A stretch of 64,000 bases of DNA from Rotaria sordida (taxonomy: Eukaryota > Rotifera > Eurotatoria > Philodinida > Philodinidae), in the NCBI GenBank assembly GCA_905250125.1, contig CAJNOL010000966.1:26560-90559 (forward strand), given 5' to 3'. Position 1 is the stretch's first letter; every line of letters begins with the position of its first letter. The notes under the pieces were generated by a model. It made no database searches. It was not told where the DNA came from and worked only from the letters and a program-made list of their open reading frames with translations. The translations under genes were made by a program, and so were the position numbers. Shown here one piece after another: positions 14,174 to 26,457 of the stretch.

Positions 14174-14439
14174 TTATTCAAATTAAACTAAAAGTACAAG
14201 AGATTATTGACGTCAATATAAAATAAAATCATGAATCATCGGGATGTTTAGCCATACTCGTGTATTCTACCATCGATACCACCTCTAACATAGACTAAAA
14301 AAAATAAACAGATAGCAGCGACCTCAAGATTTTGATGATATGGACCAACCATCTGGATCGATGTCGTGTCACTTAATCAAATAATTCTAGTGGTAGGCAT
14401 TTGAATTATAACGTTTTCGATTGATTTTATTTTACAAAA
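14174..14439. promoter_or_regulatory. Shared divergent promoter region NEK1 / SPCS1
   Basis: The start codons of NEK1 (minus) and SPCS1 (plus) are 266 bp apart and face away from each other, so this interval must hold both 5' UTRs and both core promoters unless 5' noncoding exons lie elsewhere. No clear TATA box is visible. A bidirectional promoter is inferred from spacing only. Confidence 0.5.
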
Positions 14440-14954
14440 ATGCTTGATATCCAATGGCCATTTCCAACACATATGGTAAAAAAAAAGTGCTTAATTATTT
14501 TAATTAATCTTTAAGTTTTTCTATTTTTAAAGGATTTTCGTGGTCAAAAAATGGCTGAAAGACTTTTTCAAGTTATTATTATTTTATTTGGCGTAAGAAT
14601 TTTTATTCTATATTTATTTTTATTTAATCTAATATTTTTTTTGTTTTTTGATTATAGATTGTTGGTTTTCTTGCTGGTTATATGATGCAACAATTTAGTA
14701 TGACTATGTATAGTGTTCTTTTTGGAGTTTTGGTTTCTGCTTTAGTATGTTATTTAAATTATGAATAGAATAAATAATTTCTTTCTATTATTTAGTTAAC
14801 ATTACCACCATGGCCAATGTATCGTAATAATCCAGTTGAATGGCAAAAACCAATAGATTCAAATAATAAAGAAACAACAACAAATAAAAATGCTTCATCA
14901 GTAAAATCACCAAAAAAAGATGTTCGAAAATCAAAAGCAAAAAAGGAGGAATAG
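14440..14954 (+). CDS. SPCS1: Signal peptidase complex subunit 1
   Basis: Small two-pass ER membrane subunit of the signal peptidase complex, which removes signal peptides from secretory proteins; this subunit is non-catalytic. Exons 14440-14475, 14533-14592, 14658-14744 and 14796-14954 give 113 residues. Family landmarks are MDFRGQKMAERLFQ (residues 12-25) before TM1 (about 22-40), TM2 (about 46-64), then the highly typical LTLPPWPMYRNNPVEW. The C-terminal tail is rich in Lys, Asn and Ser, as in SPCS1 proteins (human about 102 residues). A poly(A) signal AATAAA lies at 15013-15018. Confidence 0.95.
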
Positions 14955-15012
14955 AGAAAAAGAAATATTCTGAACATTTTTTTTTTTCTTTTCGTTATTG
15001 TTATTGTGGAAA

Positions 15013-15018
15013 AATAAA
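15013..15018 (+). terminator. Poly(A) signal of SPCS1
   Basis: AATAAA 58 bases after the SPCS1 stop codon, in an A/T-rich 3' flank. Confidence 0.5.
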
Positions 15019-15089
15019 AATGGATCGTATTTGAAAAGAAGAAATATATTTATATTTTCGATGTGCTTACAAGCGAATTATACAAAATA

Positions 15090-15757
15090 ATTCATTACTT
15101 TTGATCACATACTTAAGACACATATTGGTCTTCTCGATAGAATGATGATGATTTTAGCTGAATTATTATTCTAGGATGAAGTATTGACAAGAAAATCGAA
15201 CAAAGAATCTTTGAAATATTGTCTCTGATGAGGAAAGATGCATTTCGAACTGCTGAATCTTTGTCTCTGAGGTTTCGAATGTTTAGTAGATTTTTCCTAT
15301 AGGATTCTAGTTTTCAAGCGCACTTATATTTTTCAATTTTCATCTGAAACATTGCTTATACGAAGGCACCGATTTCTACAAGCAAGTCTAATCGGTAACT
15401 TCGTATGAACAATGTTTCGTATGAAAATTGAAAAGTATGATTACGCTTGAAAACTGAGACCCTACTGGAAAAATCTACTAAATGGTCAATATTTCAACAA
15501 CAAAGGCCCAGCCGCTCGAATCACTCTAGAGTATTTATCTACTCTTTAGGCTCTATCGATCGAATATAGTTGCAGTTTAAAAAACGATTTATCACTTGGG
15601 GACCTTTCTTCGTCAGAGATAATATTTCAAAGATTCTTTGTTCGATTTTCTTGTCATTATCTCTTTATAGAATAAAAATTCAGTGGAAAAATTTTAATCA
15701 CTCTATCGAGAAGACTTGTATGTGTTTGTACCATGTGTTCAAAAGTGGTGAAGCACT
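15090..15757. repeat. Foldback element, ~670 bp
   Basis: Long imperfect inverted repeat. The left arm, about 15090-15370, matches the reverse complement of about 15395-15757. Examples are GACAAGAAAATCGAACAAAG at 15187 against its complement ending near 15653, and CTTCTCGATAG at 15132 against CTATCGAGAAG at 15703. The centre is a short hairpin (ACGAAGGCACCGATT against AATCGGTAACTTCGT). No protein is encoded and I cannot identify a target duplication. It is probably a foldback-type MITE. Confidence 0.75.
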
Positions 15758-18669
15758 TCTGGTGTTTGCTTCGTTAGTTTAGGAATTAAGTAAGCAAATG
15801 AAATAATTTTAGAAACATATCTGCTAATAATATCTATGCACGTCTTTAATTATAGCATTGTGTATGAATTATTCTCAAGATACATGAGAAGATAATACGA
15901 TTAAGTGTGACATAGTTCCGCTCTTAAGAATTATTGAAAGTTCTAAGTCTTATAAATTAAACTCTTTCAATATTGCTTTAGATAGGAATCGTGATGTTTA
16001 AAACAGTTATATTTACTGGTTTTGGTGTGTTGGAATAATTCTTTTGAATAGTCTACTGTAAACTTTAGAACTTGAAATGTCTTAGATCTAAATATAATTC
16101 AACATGTTTTAAATAATGGTAAACACCATACGAGTGTATTTATTCTAAAGTTTTATCATTTCTACCCACAAGTAGTGTCCTGTGGGAACGATTTTTCTCA
16201 ATTCTCGTTCCCTGTAATGCTTTCAGAATTCCTATTATGATTTTATTTTTCTTGTTTAAGCAAAACTATCATTAGTAGATATTAGCTTCTATCACCATCG
16301 CACTTTGCGCAACATCACATGGCTTTAAATTAAAAATAAAATTATCAGCGATGGTACATTTTGGTAAAATAAATCAATTATTATTTATACATTGAAATTT
16401 ATCAACATTAAGTTAAGAGGATTATTGTCTTCATCAATTGAAAACTGGCATCCCACTCCGCCTCTTTTTCCTCTTTTCTTTTAAAATTCCTCTTTTTAGT
16501 CATTAGTTAATGTTACTATATCATACGAAAAGATCACATAACACAAACTGATGTGTCGATCAGTCGAGGTGTATAGTTAAGGAAGCTAAATTATATGATT
16601 TTAGTGATCAACTTCAGCGATGTTATATATTCCTAATTGGGACCTAATTTTTATAGCTCTCTAGTGGAGGCAAAATCACTCAATTATATTTTCAATGTGA
16701 ACTCATCATTCTCTCACAATCTTGGTAAGTTTTTCTCGTAAAGATCGACATGTAAAATGATAATATCGGCTTACTTTTCTTGATCACTTTTTTCTCAGTT
16801 CCAGGATGGCTTGTGATATGAATCTAACAATAGATAGCTAACTCGTAGAGTAACGTATGCGTCAAAATAAGAAGAAGTTTCCAGAGTGGCTAGATCTATC
16901 CTAGAATCCTATCAGATTCGATAGGATTTCTTCGACAAGATAACTTCTGATAGTATGATGTCGTAAGTTAAAGATTTCTGCTTATCAGATATCGTTAAAA
17001 TTTTTTATGTTGTATCCGGCAATATCTGATCCTTCAAAATTACTGAGTTGATTACAGATGCTGTGGTATATTGCTAGCTTACCTTACGCTATTGATTTAC
17101 TGTCAAAATGAAGTAATCCCTCTCCCTCCGAGTTTCTCCGTATACAATCACATTTCGGACGATCGTATATCTCTAAACCGTACACGGAGAAATATAATTG
17201 TATACGACGAAATACAGAGTAAAACGAAAGCCGCAGACGAGCTTTGTTTGTCCATAAACGATTGTATTTCTGCGTATACGATGACGGAGTTATATGGTCG
17301 CAATACTGGGCGATGTGAAACACTGTATGTCTCCAATTACAAGCGTGTTTGATTGACATGGATTAATATTGACAATAGTTTGATGATACTTGGAAGAAAT
17401 CGGATATGATGGAATGCGATAGCAACAAATAGGGGTGTTCCACTGACCAAAAAGTAGAGGATCATACAATCTATCCAATACAGATAAGTCGCTTTCTACA
17501 GAACGCAGGAAGATGACCATATTTCACTGGGAAAAATCAAGTGTTTTCGATAGCATGGGGTCAAACGATTTCTTAGAAACCCGCTGTCTGGGCACCATTG
17601 CAATCACTGTACTAATTTACGCTAGGAAACAGAAAAGTGAAACTGACTTGCGAAAAATGATCAAAATCATGGAAGAATTGCTGGAAATTGAAAAAACGAA
17701 AAAATACTTTTCTCATATCCACAGTCATCCGAAAAAAGTAACAAAAAGCAGAAAAAAAAACGTTTAATGAATTCTGATCGTTTCTATTTCTGTGTGCCAA
17801 CTTAGTTAAATAGAGTAATATTATAGTTAGATACTACGCAAATAGAATAGTCTATTTTTTCTAATGTTTTTCCGTTTTCTAATGCATACATAAGCAATTG
17901 CAGAAAAATCTCTATGAACAATTCGAAGTTTCGTTTCTTTTTTACTCTTTCAAGTCATATTCAACCTATATTGATAACGCACGAGTTTTGTCGGATTTAT
18001 AGTACTATTGTGCCAGTGAGTTTTAGTTTTCTTCGGACGAAACTGTATGCCTCTTTTTCTCCTTTTTTTTTACAAAGTGTTGGTGAGATGCCAGATTGAA
18101 AAGAGAAAAAAAATACTAGCAGATCAACAGCACCCATGAAAAAAAAACGAAAACATTCAAGAGAAGAAGATGATAAGGACCAAGAAAATAATAGTTTTGA
18201 TAATTTAATTACATTCAAATGAATAACGGATGAACTTATCTAATTTTTGTTGATAGGTATTTTTTATTTGTTTTTTAATCGATAAGCAATACAAAAGTCT
18301 TTGGAAGAGTGTCCGAATCAATTTCTTGACAATGTAACATCGTGTTGACTTCGACTTTTTTTTTTTTTGAAAAAGCAAAGTTCGGAGAGTAGATACATAG
18401 AACAAAACAATTTTCAAAAATGCGCGTTTTTAATATCATTCCTGAAGTCTTCACCGGAATTCCCGATCTCTGCAAGACATAGAACGGGAAAAATCGTTTT
18501 CACAGAACACTAGTACCCACACCCTAGATACTAAGTATCGGTTTCTATAATTGTGTTACGTTCCATACGATGAATCCATAGTTCATTAAATTTTCTTACA
18601 AAAAGTACCGGTGGATTCCGAGATTTTAATTATCATGTTTTTTCTATTTATATCACTATTATTGAAAGA
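15758..18669. other. Intergenic, no recognisable gene
   Basis: About 2.9 kb without a recognisable gene. The stretch 17071-17770 is less A/T-rich and has open frames on both strands, including 93 codons at 17071-17352 (+) and 84 codons at 17513-17767 (+) ending in a Lys-rich tail. Neither resembles a known family nor shows splice support. They could be decayed exons or mobile-element remnants. Confidence 0.5.
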
Positions 18670-18677
18670 GATAATGT

Positions 18678-20015
18678 CAGGCCCCGCGCGAGGGTCCCAA
18701 GATTGGGGGGGGGGGGGGGGTGTGACGAGATTTCAAGGCAGTCAAGGTTGAGGGAAGCAAAATTTTTTTTCGCATCAGATCTGATGTTAATCTTTTTCTG
18801 CGGACCTAAAATGTAATCATTTTTCGCGAAGCGACAACTTTTTGCAACCTCCTTAAAAAATTTGATTTTTTTCTCGCAAATTTTCAAGAAGAGAACTCGA
18901 GTCCAATATGAGAAAATTCCTCGATACTGTCGTTATCGAAGGCGACGACTTTGGCACAAATTGCTCTATATCAAGCTGTTTCAAAGGAAAAGTTGACTAA
19001 AGTATTATCCGATCCAAAATAAAAGGCAAGTTACCATTTTTCGAATAACTTTTGATAGGAACGAGATAGAGAGCTGCGAGTTTCACCATTCGAAAGAGCG
19101 ATGTCCGAGCCATCGATCGGTATAGAACTCATTAAGACGGAAGATGCTTTTTTTTTATAGGTACCTTTGGATCAACACTTTTTCTTTTGAGTATTTTCAT
19201 CAAGTTTCACGATAATCTCAACTCAAAGTATGTCAAAATATAGCTCAAATCACCCTTTTTTCGCTATAAAATTAACATTTGTTTTTTTAAATCCGCTTAG
19301 AATAAGCGATTGAGAGATAATGAAATATGTGATAATTTTATAGCGAAAAGAGGGTGATTTGAGCTACATTTTGACATACTTTGAGTTGAGATTATCGTGA
19401 AACTTGATGAAAATACTCAAAAGAAAAAGTGTTGATCCAAAGGTACCTATTAAAAAAAAGCATCTTCCGTCTTAATGAGTTCTATACCGATCGATGGCTC
19501 GGACATCGCTCTTTCGAATGGTGAAACTCGCAGCTCTCTATCTCGTTCCTATCAAAAGTTATTCGAAAAATGGTAACTTGCCTTTTATTTTGGATCGGAC
19601 AATAGGAAGTTTGTCTAAGTTAACTGCGTTACACAATTGTTATTTTTCGCGAAGCGAAAACATTTTTCAGACTCACGAAAAACTCTTTTTCCCTTATGTT
19701 GTTCGAAAGCAAAAAGTGTTGTGATAACTCTTATAGATTTCGCCGCCGAAGGCGGCCACGCTAGTGACGATTGTTGGAAAATGAAGCTCTTCAAAAGGAA
19801 GAGAGAAGTAAAATTGCATTAAAAACAAAAAAGTCACAGATATTTCTAGGTCGAATACGCTCCCGTCGTCATGTTTTCGCGAAGCGAAAAATTTAAACAT
19901 CCCTTCAGAATTTTCTAGCAAAAAATTTCAAAAAGATTTATCGATTTTGTTGGCTACGAATGATTAATTATTAATTATTGGGGGGGTGTACACCCCCCCA
20001 CTTTCGCGGGGCCTG
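18678..20015. mobile_element. hAT-like non-autonomous transposon, 1338 bp
   Basis: Flanked by a perfect 8-bp direct repeat GATAATGT (18670-18677 and 20016-20023), the hAT-superfamily target-duplication length. The terminal inverted repeat CAGGCCCCGCG (18678-18688) mirrors CGCGGGGCCTG (20005-20015), and each end is followed by a G- or C-rich run (16 G at 18705-18720). No transposase is encoded. Inside is a near-perfect inverted repeat (19006-19273 against 19334-19604), and the hairpin TTTCGCGAAGCGA recurs near 18823, 19646 and 19874. The superfamily call rests on duplication length and the CAGGC terminus. Confidence 0.85.
19006..19604. repeat. Foldback inside the hAT-like element
   Basis: Two ~268-bp arms (19006-19273 and 19334-19604) are reverse complements with few differences, around a ~60-bp spacer. 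GGATCAACACTTTTTCTTTT occurs in the left arm and its complement near 19425 in the right. The module TTCGAATAACTTTTGATAG in its outer part also appears, diverged, in the foldback near 46565. It may be a separate insertion or an internal part of the host element. Confidence 0.8.
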
Positions 20016-20023
20016 GATAATGT

Positions 20024-22410
20024 CATCGAATAATATACCATTTAAGATATTGACCTCCGTATTCGAAGCTTATATAGATGTAATTGAATAGAAATCATTC
20101 TTTGTTTGCATATATACTAATTGTCGTTGAGGCTCAGAATTTATGAGACACCCTTTATATATGTCCCAGGCAAAATTAATTTTAGTAGGCGCGAAACAGA
20201 GAAATGTTTTTTATTGATTGTTAATCTAACTGTCAATAGAAAAAAAATAACTATTCGTTTACATAAACTTTAAATAAAAAAAGCAGAACATTCTTTTTCA
20301 CGTATTTAATCGTATCATAAGTACAGTAATGACTTCTCATTCAACATCAGAAGTTGAATCTCGAAAACAATTTTATAAACAAGCAAGTAAACATCTTAAA
20401 TCTTTATATAGCAGATTTCGAGAAAAGATAGTAATCATGCAACCCATGAATGAAAAGATTATTCTTCATCGCTTTATGAATAAGTGTTCAACAGATTTCG
20501 ATTCACGTTTTACATCTTGGTGTAGCATTTCTTTTGTCGTACAAAATACTGACTTGAAAATTTTACTATGTGATGCAAAGTTTAATTAACTGATATTAGT
20601 ATATGATGCGATGAACGATGTTTAGAAACGTATTCATGTTGAAACCGAAGCGTCTCGAAAGAGATACTTTTTCAAATAATATACAGCTACTAAATGATTT
20701 AAATACCTGATTGTTTTGTAACAACTTTTCGATTATAGCAGTACTTCATGTAACTAGCTATTGAAAATCTATCGCAATTTAAACATTATCATAGCTGTCT
20801 AAAAAAGCTATTTGGAATAAATTGCATACAGCTATTGTATGATTATAATATCTAATTCACTTGTAACAAAATTTCATATTGGACTTCTTTTTGTAACCAG
20901 CAATTGAGAGTCTACCGCTATATAAAAATCGTCGTACCTATTTGAACATTTTCATACATATCTTAATCGATCTGATAACTTATTATAAATAGGTAAAAGA
21001 CTCATTCAATGCTTGAAATGATCCTTGCTCGAAATAAAATAATTCGAATGAATAAGTACCTGAGTATTTATTAAAAAAACTACACATATTTCTTTAGTGT
21101 CATTAGAAATTAAAAGGTTATGAGTTGATGAATTTTCTTTTTTTTTGGCCCTTGCTCGAAAAAAATCAGTTAGAATACATGGGTGGTTGAGCAATCATAG
21201 AACAGCTACGCTTATTTCTTCAATATCGTTAGAGATCAAAAAGGTATTAGTTGACGAATTTTTGTCTTTGTAGCTCTTACTCAAAATATACCAGTTAGAA
21301 TACAGGAGTAGCTGAATATTTTATTAAACAATTACACTTTTTTCTTCAGCATCATAAGAGATTAAAAAGTTATTTGTTGACAAATTTTCTTTGTTTTTCC
21401 GCCAAATGACTGCTGCACGATACAATAAATCCCTAGACAGTTATCGATGAATTACAAGAAATATAATTGACGTCTTTATAATACTTTGTGTTTCATGTCG
21501 AAAAAGAAAATATTACAAAAACCAATATTATCAATATTGCCAACAAGTTCGTTTTTGAACGTTCAAACATCTATCTCTTACACTAAAATTCTCAACATAT
21601 AGAATAAATATAACCTTACTCTTAAAGTATATGAACATAGATGTGAAAAAGGATTGAAATAAACATAATCTTAATCTTCCTCCTTTTTTTGGTCGAGTAG
21701 ACGTTTTTTTTTGCTTAGCTGTTTTTGATTGAACGATCAAAGTTTAGATGTAGGTATTGTGCTATTTATCAACGAGAGAACTCTATCAATCCATAGCAGC
21801 GTGTTTCAGGCATACTGGTGATTACTTAGTGAATCATCTATGTAATTGATTATATGGTATCTGCTATTCTTACAGTGGTCATATACAAATAACTTTACGA
21901 GAGATTAATGTTTATTGCAGTTTTTGTTGATAGCATTTTATATTGAATCGTAAGAAAGACTATGTCCACATAAATCTATTTATCGAGCTTTCTGTAAATA
22001 AACAGATCTTGTTACTAAAGATCAGAATCAAAACAAATAGTTAATATAAGAAACTCTACGACAATAGATTATTAAAAGGGTAAAAAATATCAATAACTTC
22101 ATTGAAAGACTAAAACTGACTTCTATTCAAACAAAATATGTTGTTTAATCTTTCGAATTTCTTGCCTTTCAAAACTCAACTACATTTTAACAGACTATAT
22201 TGACGAATCCTAAAAATTTCTAAAATCGATTAAATTTTAATAGAATATAATGGCTGAACTCTACATCTTCCTAAATTTTAGTTAGATTTGCATTAGAAAA
22301 AGTGGCGAACTCTACATCTTACAAAATATTGTCTAGATTTGCATTAAAAACGCGGAGTAAATTGTTAAGTTTGAAAATTTAGATAAATTTAAATTTAACT
22401 GGGGCTGAAC
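20024..22410. other. Intergenic with degenerate tandem repeats
   Basis: No recognisable gene. A short open frame at 20329-20589 (+), 86 codons starting MTSHSTSEVESRKQF, is unidentified and unsupported by neighbours. Two tandem-repeat patches are present: the ~127-bp triplicate at 21027-21405 (listed separately), and two ~55-bp units at about 22249-22357 sharing GAACTCTACATCTT and AGATTTGCATTA. Confidence 0.5.
21027..21405 (+). repeat. Degenerate ~127-bp tandem repeat, three units
   Basis: Three successive units begin at about 21027, 21154 and 21280. Each contains GCTCGAAA or ACTCAAAA, a [CG]AGTTAGAATAC-like block, a TTTCTT(T/C)A(G/A)TRTC-like block, RGA(G/A)ATTAAAA(G/A)G and a GTTGA-AATTTTCTTT stretch. 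Unit length is 126-127 bp. Divergence of perhaps 25-30 percent means the array is old. No coding potential is shared between units. Confidence 0.65.
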
Positions 22411-22414
22411 TTAA

Positions 22415-23798
22415 GGGGCTCCCCCCGTCAGAAAATCGATTTTTCTGAAAAAATTCGATTTTGAGATAAGCACATATACTGAAAGCCCAAAGTGTCCTCT
22501 TTCAGATTATGTGCGATTTATTGCACTTTGAATGGTTTTTGATGGTGAAAATAGCGGTTTTCTGGGAGCAGTAGTAGAAATATAAGGTTTTTCCAGAAAT
22601 TTTCCGTAGTTACGGAGATGTGACAGTGGTCAACAAACCTGTAGATGGTTCCAAATGAGAAATACATATACATTCTGTTATTATCATTAATTACAGCAAT
22701 ATGGCGGGTTTTTAGAACGAGATTTTTGGAACCGTTTTCTACAAAAAAAAGAGGTTCAAGCGATTTTCTATGCTAGTTTACATTCATTTTTGCTCATTCC
22801 AAACATATATAGGTTATTTTCGATTGCGCATCCGCTGAACACAGTTAGAGGGTACTCTCTGAGATAGCAAGAGGAAAAAAACCAGCATTCCACTGTTTAT
22901 TGTGCACCTAAATCAATAAAAGTTTCTACTGAAAAGACAACATCTGTCTGTTTATGACAATCATAACTAATTAATATCTGATGGAAATTTGGATCTTAGA
23001 ATTTCTTTTATCAAGGCCGGCCACTCATATGTCTCATAATCTTCCGAAGTTAATTTTTTTTGCTGACCATCTCCCATCATCGTAGTGGTTTCTGCTTCGA
23101 GTCCTTTATACATGACGAAATTGTAGTATAGAGGTCATGACAGTCATAGTGAAATCAAAAATTGTTTCATATTCTTATTTAATTATGTCACTTAAAAAGA
23201 GAATTTTACGCTGATTTCAAACATATACAACACTGATTACTTTTGTTACATTCACACCCATTTACACATCTCACAAACTTGTTGATTCGTTTTCTCAAAA
23301 TCACTTTTTTGAAGAGTTAGGAACCGATTTCTCAGACTATAGAAGAGGTAGCGAGCTACCGTTTTTTTGAAATAAAAGAAGAGACCTATGTCTAGAAATG
23401 TATATAGCGTTTTTTTGAAATTCGATTTCCTTGTTGAGGTAACTGGATAACACTGATGTCAAAAAACGCTAAGTTCCGAATTATTGGAGAAAAATGTCTC
23501 GGAAATCCGAACAAAATCGAATTTCGAAAAAATGGTATATACATTTGTAGACTCAGGTCTTCTCTTTTATTTAAAACAAACGTTAGCTCTCTAGCTCTTC
23601 GACAGCCCGAGAAATCTGTACTTTACGAAGACCACCATTTTAAGAACTAATTTGTCCATAACTCGTTAAAACAAAAATTTTATGAATCAAAAATTTGCAA
23701 CAAATTAAGTTAACGCAACACACATATTCCCTGAAAATTTCAGCCAAATCGGCCCACGGATAACGAAAAACGATTCCCGAGGGGGGGGGGGCAGCCCC
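22415..23798. mobile_element. TTAA-flanked element (piggyBac-like MITE), 1384 bp
   Basis: TTAA at 22411-22414 and 23799-23802 flanks ends reading GGGGCTCCCCCC (left) and GGGGGGCAGCCCC (right), which are near-perfect inverted repeats with one mismatch and a longer C/G run on the right. TTAA duplication is typical of piggyBac-type insertion. No transposase is encoded. An internal inverted repeat, 23318-23430 against 23503-23630, shares TAGAAATGTATATAG/ACATTTGTAGA-type blocks. The superfamily is an inference from TTAA. Confidence 0.65.
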
Positions 23799-24230
23799 TT
23801 AATTTAAATATAGAAAATCAATTATTTATTCTTTGTTTTATGAATTGTTTTAAATTTGAAAATCTTCTAAGAATTATGTTTAATTTTGCCTGACACATAT
23901 ATATAAAACACAAGAATTTTTGAGAACGTCCTTGTTTTGCTTAATATCTTTCTTCGCAGGACACCACCTGCAAATACTTTCTTCTATGAAATCATCTATA
24001 TGAACTATAATCAAGAAAATTTGTATTAATCTTCGAAAATATTTTTTTATTTTTATTTCCTTAGTGAAATGAATATAAACACCGAAAACCTTTCATATTA
24101 GAAATTAAAAGAAATAAGATCAATAACACATAAAATGAAAAATAACTGACTAAATACAATCATAAAATATAGGTTCTATTTAATGAAAAAAAAATACACA
24201 CGCATGCAAATAGAATAATATTTATTCTCT

Positions 24231-26457
24231 TTAACGTTTTCGTGGTGGTCGATTAGTTGTTAATGTTGAATTTGTATTCATACTTCGTTCTTCATCAAAA
24301 TCATCATCAGTTAATGCAGCTGATGCAAAACGTGGTGTTGTTGCACGAATAATTTCATCAACAGATGCATTACGGTTTTCATATAATAAAATATTTAATG
24401 TTTCCTCATAAATTCTTGCTTCGAAAAATTCAACCTAATATTAAAAAACAAAGAATTTTAAATCAATATTTTGTTTTTTTTTTTTTCGAACTTTATTTTG
24501 TTTTCGTTCAGTTGCATAAACAATAGATGTACAACAAACTTCAGCCATTTTTTGTCCATTACCATAAAAACTCCAACAACAAATTTCTTCACTACCAGTT
24601 ACATCTTTTATAAATAAAATTCTATTATGTAAACGAATACTTAATTTATCAAATAATTCAATATTTTTCATTAACATTTCATCTGATGATCTAAAAACAA
24701 AAAGTTAACTTTATAGAAATATTCTTCAAAAAAAAAAAACAAAAATATTAACTTACGCTGTATATGAATATTTATTATTATGTCGATTAATTGCTAATTT
24801 AACAATTGGTTTACGTACTGTAGCTACAATATTTGGTAATTCTTTTGCTGATGTTAACATAATTACTTTACAACAAGCATCTGTATCACCGGCATTTTTT
24901 CTTGAACGTGTTCGTAATTGTTGTTCAATAAGGTCAACAAGAGATTCTATACAATAAAATTTTGTTTCATTTAATAATTCATGTAATGTTTGAATACATT
25001 CAGGTAAATTAATTGTTCCATCACGTAAATAATTTAATATTACATTAAAATGTTTACCATCACGATCGATTAATACCCAACCTTATTAGAAAAATAAAAA
25101 CAATGTTTTGATTTTTGTGAAGTTAAAATTTATTTCAATTGTACAATTAGATTTCAATATGAATCTTGAAAGTGTTATTTCAATTCAAGAACGATCGAAT
25201 TATTTAACAAAACTGTAGACCTATGAGTCATCCTATCATCTCACTCTCGGTAACACGAAAGCTAAAACATAGGAAACAAAAATATATCGTCAGTTTATTA
25301 AGAGTCAATTAAATCAAATGGTCAATACAGAAATTGAAATGTGTTTTAGTGTGATACACTTTTCTTGCTTGTATTATGCAGTACAAATGCTTTGTACAAT
25401 GCACATGTAGGTACTTTGTTTCTATCCTTTCCTTCAACTTCAGTTTAGAGTCTAGAAGATGAACATGGTACAAGTTGCTCAATATAAAAGTGATGTATCC
25501 GATGAAGAGATTATGGAAGGAAAGTATAAAATAAATGAAAACGAAGAATCTTGCCGAAAAAAATCAAAATTTTGGATTAATGAGGCTACAATTTGATAAT
25601 ATTAATCGAGCAGAAACATCAATTTTAAATGAGAAGTCAAAACATTATACGAACTCTACAGAAAATCAGAAAACAATTTATTACAGATACAACAAAGCCA
25701 AACATCGTAGATCTTAATATAGAACAAATATTTATCTGCTATATTTATGCAGACAATAAAAAAAGTTACTGTTTGTAAAACTGAAGCTGAGCACGATGAT
25801 CATAATTATGTGAATGAAATAAAAACTAATTCGAATCTACAACTAATTTTATACAGATAACAAAAAACTCTACTGATAAAATCTATACTTCTCATTGGTC
25901 AAATTTGAATTTTTTACTAATCATCATATCTAATAAACCATTCAATTCTTATACTGATCACTTGAGTATTTTCTTTTTACAGACTATTTCGTCTTTGTGG
26001 ATAACCGTTGTAACGATTGCCATATCTAGAGCCTGTTGAATCGTAATCGAAACTGAATAGTCGCCCCGAAGATACGAGATATTTTTTTTTCGGATTCTTG
26101 CAGTCAGTGAATAACGCATTCTACACATTTCTCTCCGTTGGGTCCAAAATTTTTGCACGCAATCAGATCCGAAACCAATTCGATGAGTTTCTAGCCCCTA
26201 TTTCTTATAACACATTGAATAAAATCCGTTAATTGATTCGTATACATACCTTCACTATCTTGTACAACTTCCATACGTCCACTAAACATTGCTTTAAACA
26301 TTGTATCTTCTTTGGTTAAAGTATCAAAACTTGTTAGAAAAAGATGATTTCCTACATTAAGTTTAACATATTTTCCAAAATGATTATTAGATCCTGCCAT
26401 GATATTTCGATTCGATGTCGATATTGATGGCACGGTAGGTGTAGTTGTATCACTCAT
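24231..26457 (-). CDS. BACURD-type BTB/KCTD adaptor of CUL3
   Basis: Member of the KCTD10/KCTD13/TNFAIP1 (BACURD) family, substrate adaptors that couple CUL3 ubiquitin ligase to RhoA and other targets. Exons 26457-26250, 25081-24757, 24690-24492, 24434-24231 give 311 residues (human relatives 313-329). The BTB/T1 domain starts at KYVKLNVG (29-36) and includes [17 protein letters not shown] and [14 protein letters not shown]. The C-terminal half keeps the family block [19 protein letters not shown] and ends in a basic NRPPRKR. The start chosen is the Met directly after a TTTCAG acceptor; an upstream in-frame Met would add a hydrophobic stretch absent from the family. Intron 1 is long (1168 bp, no gene seen). 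The third exon uses an unusual donor, GTTCGA. Which of the vertebrate paralogues it matches cannot be told. Confidence 0.93.

Noticed and set aside
17071-17359. Overlapping 93- and 91-codon frames on both strands
   Set aside because: No homology, no splice signals and no clear start context; left as unassigned.
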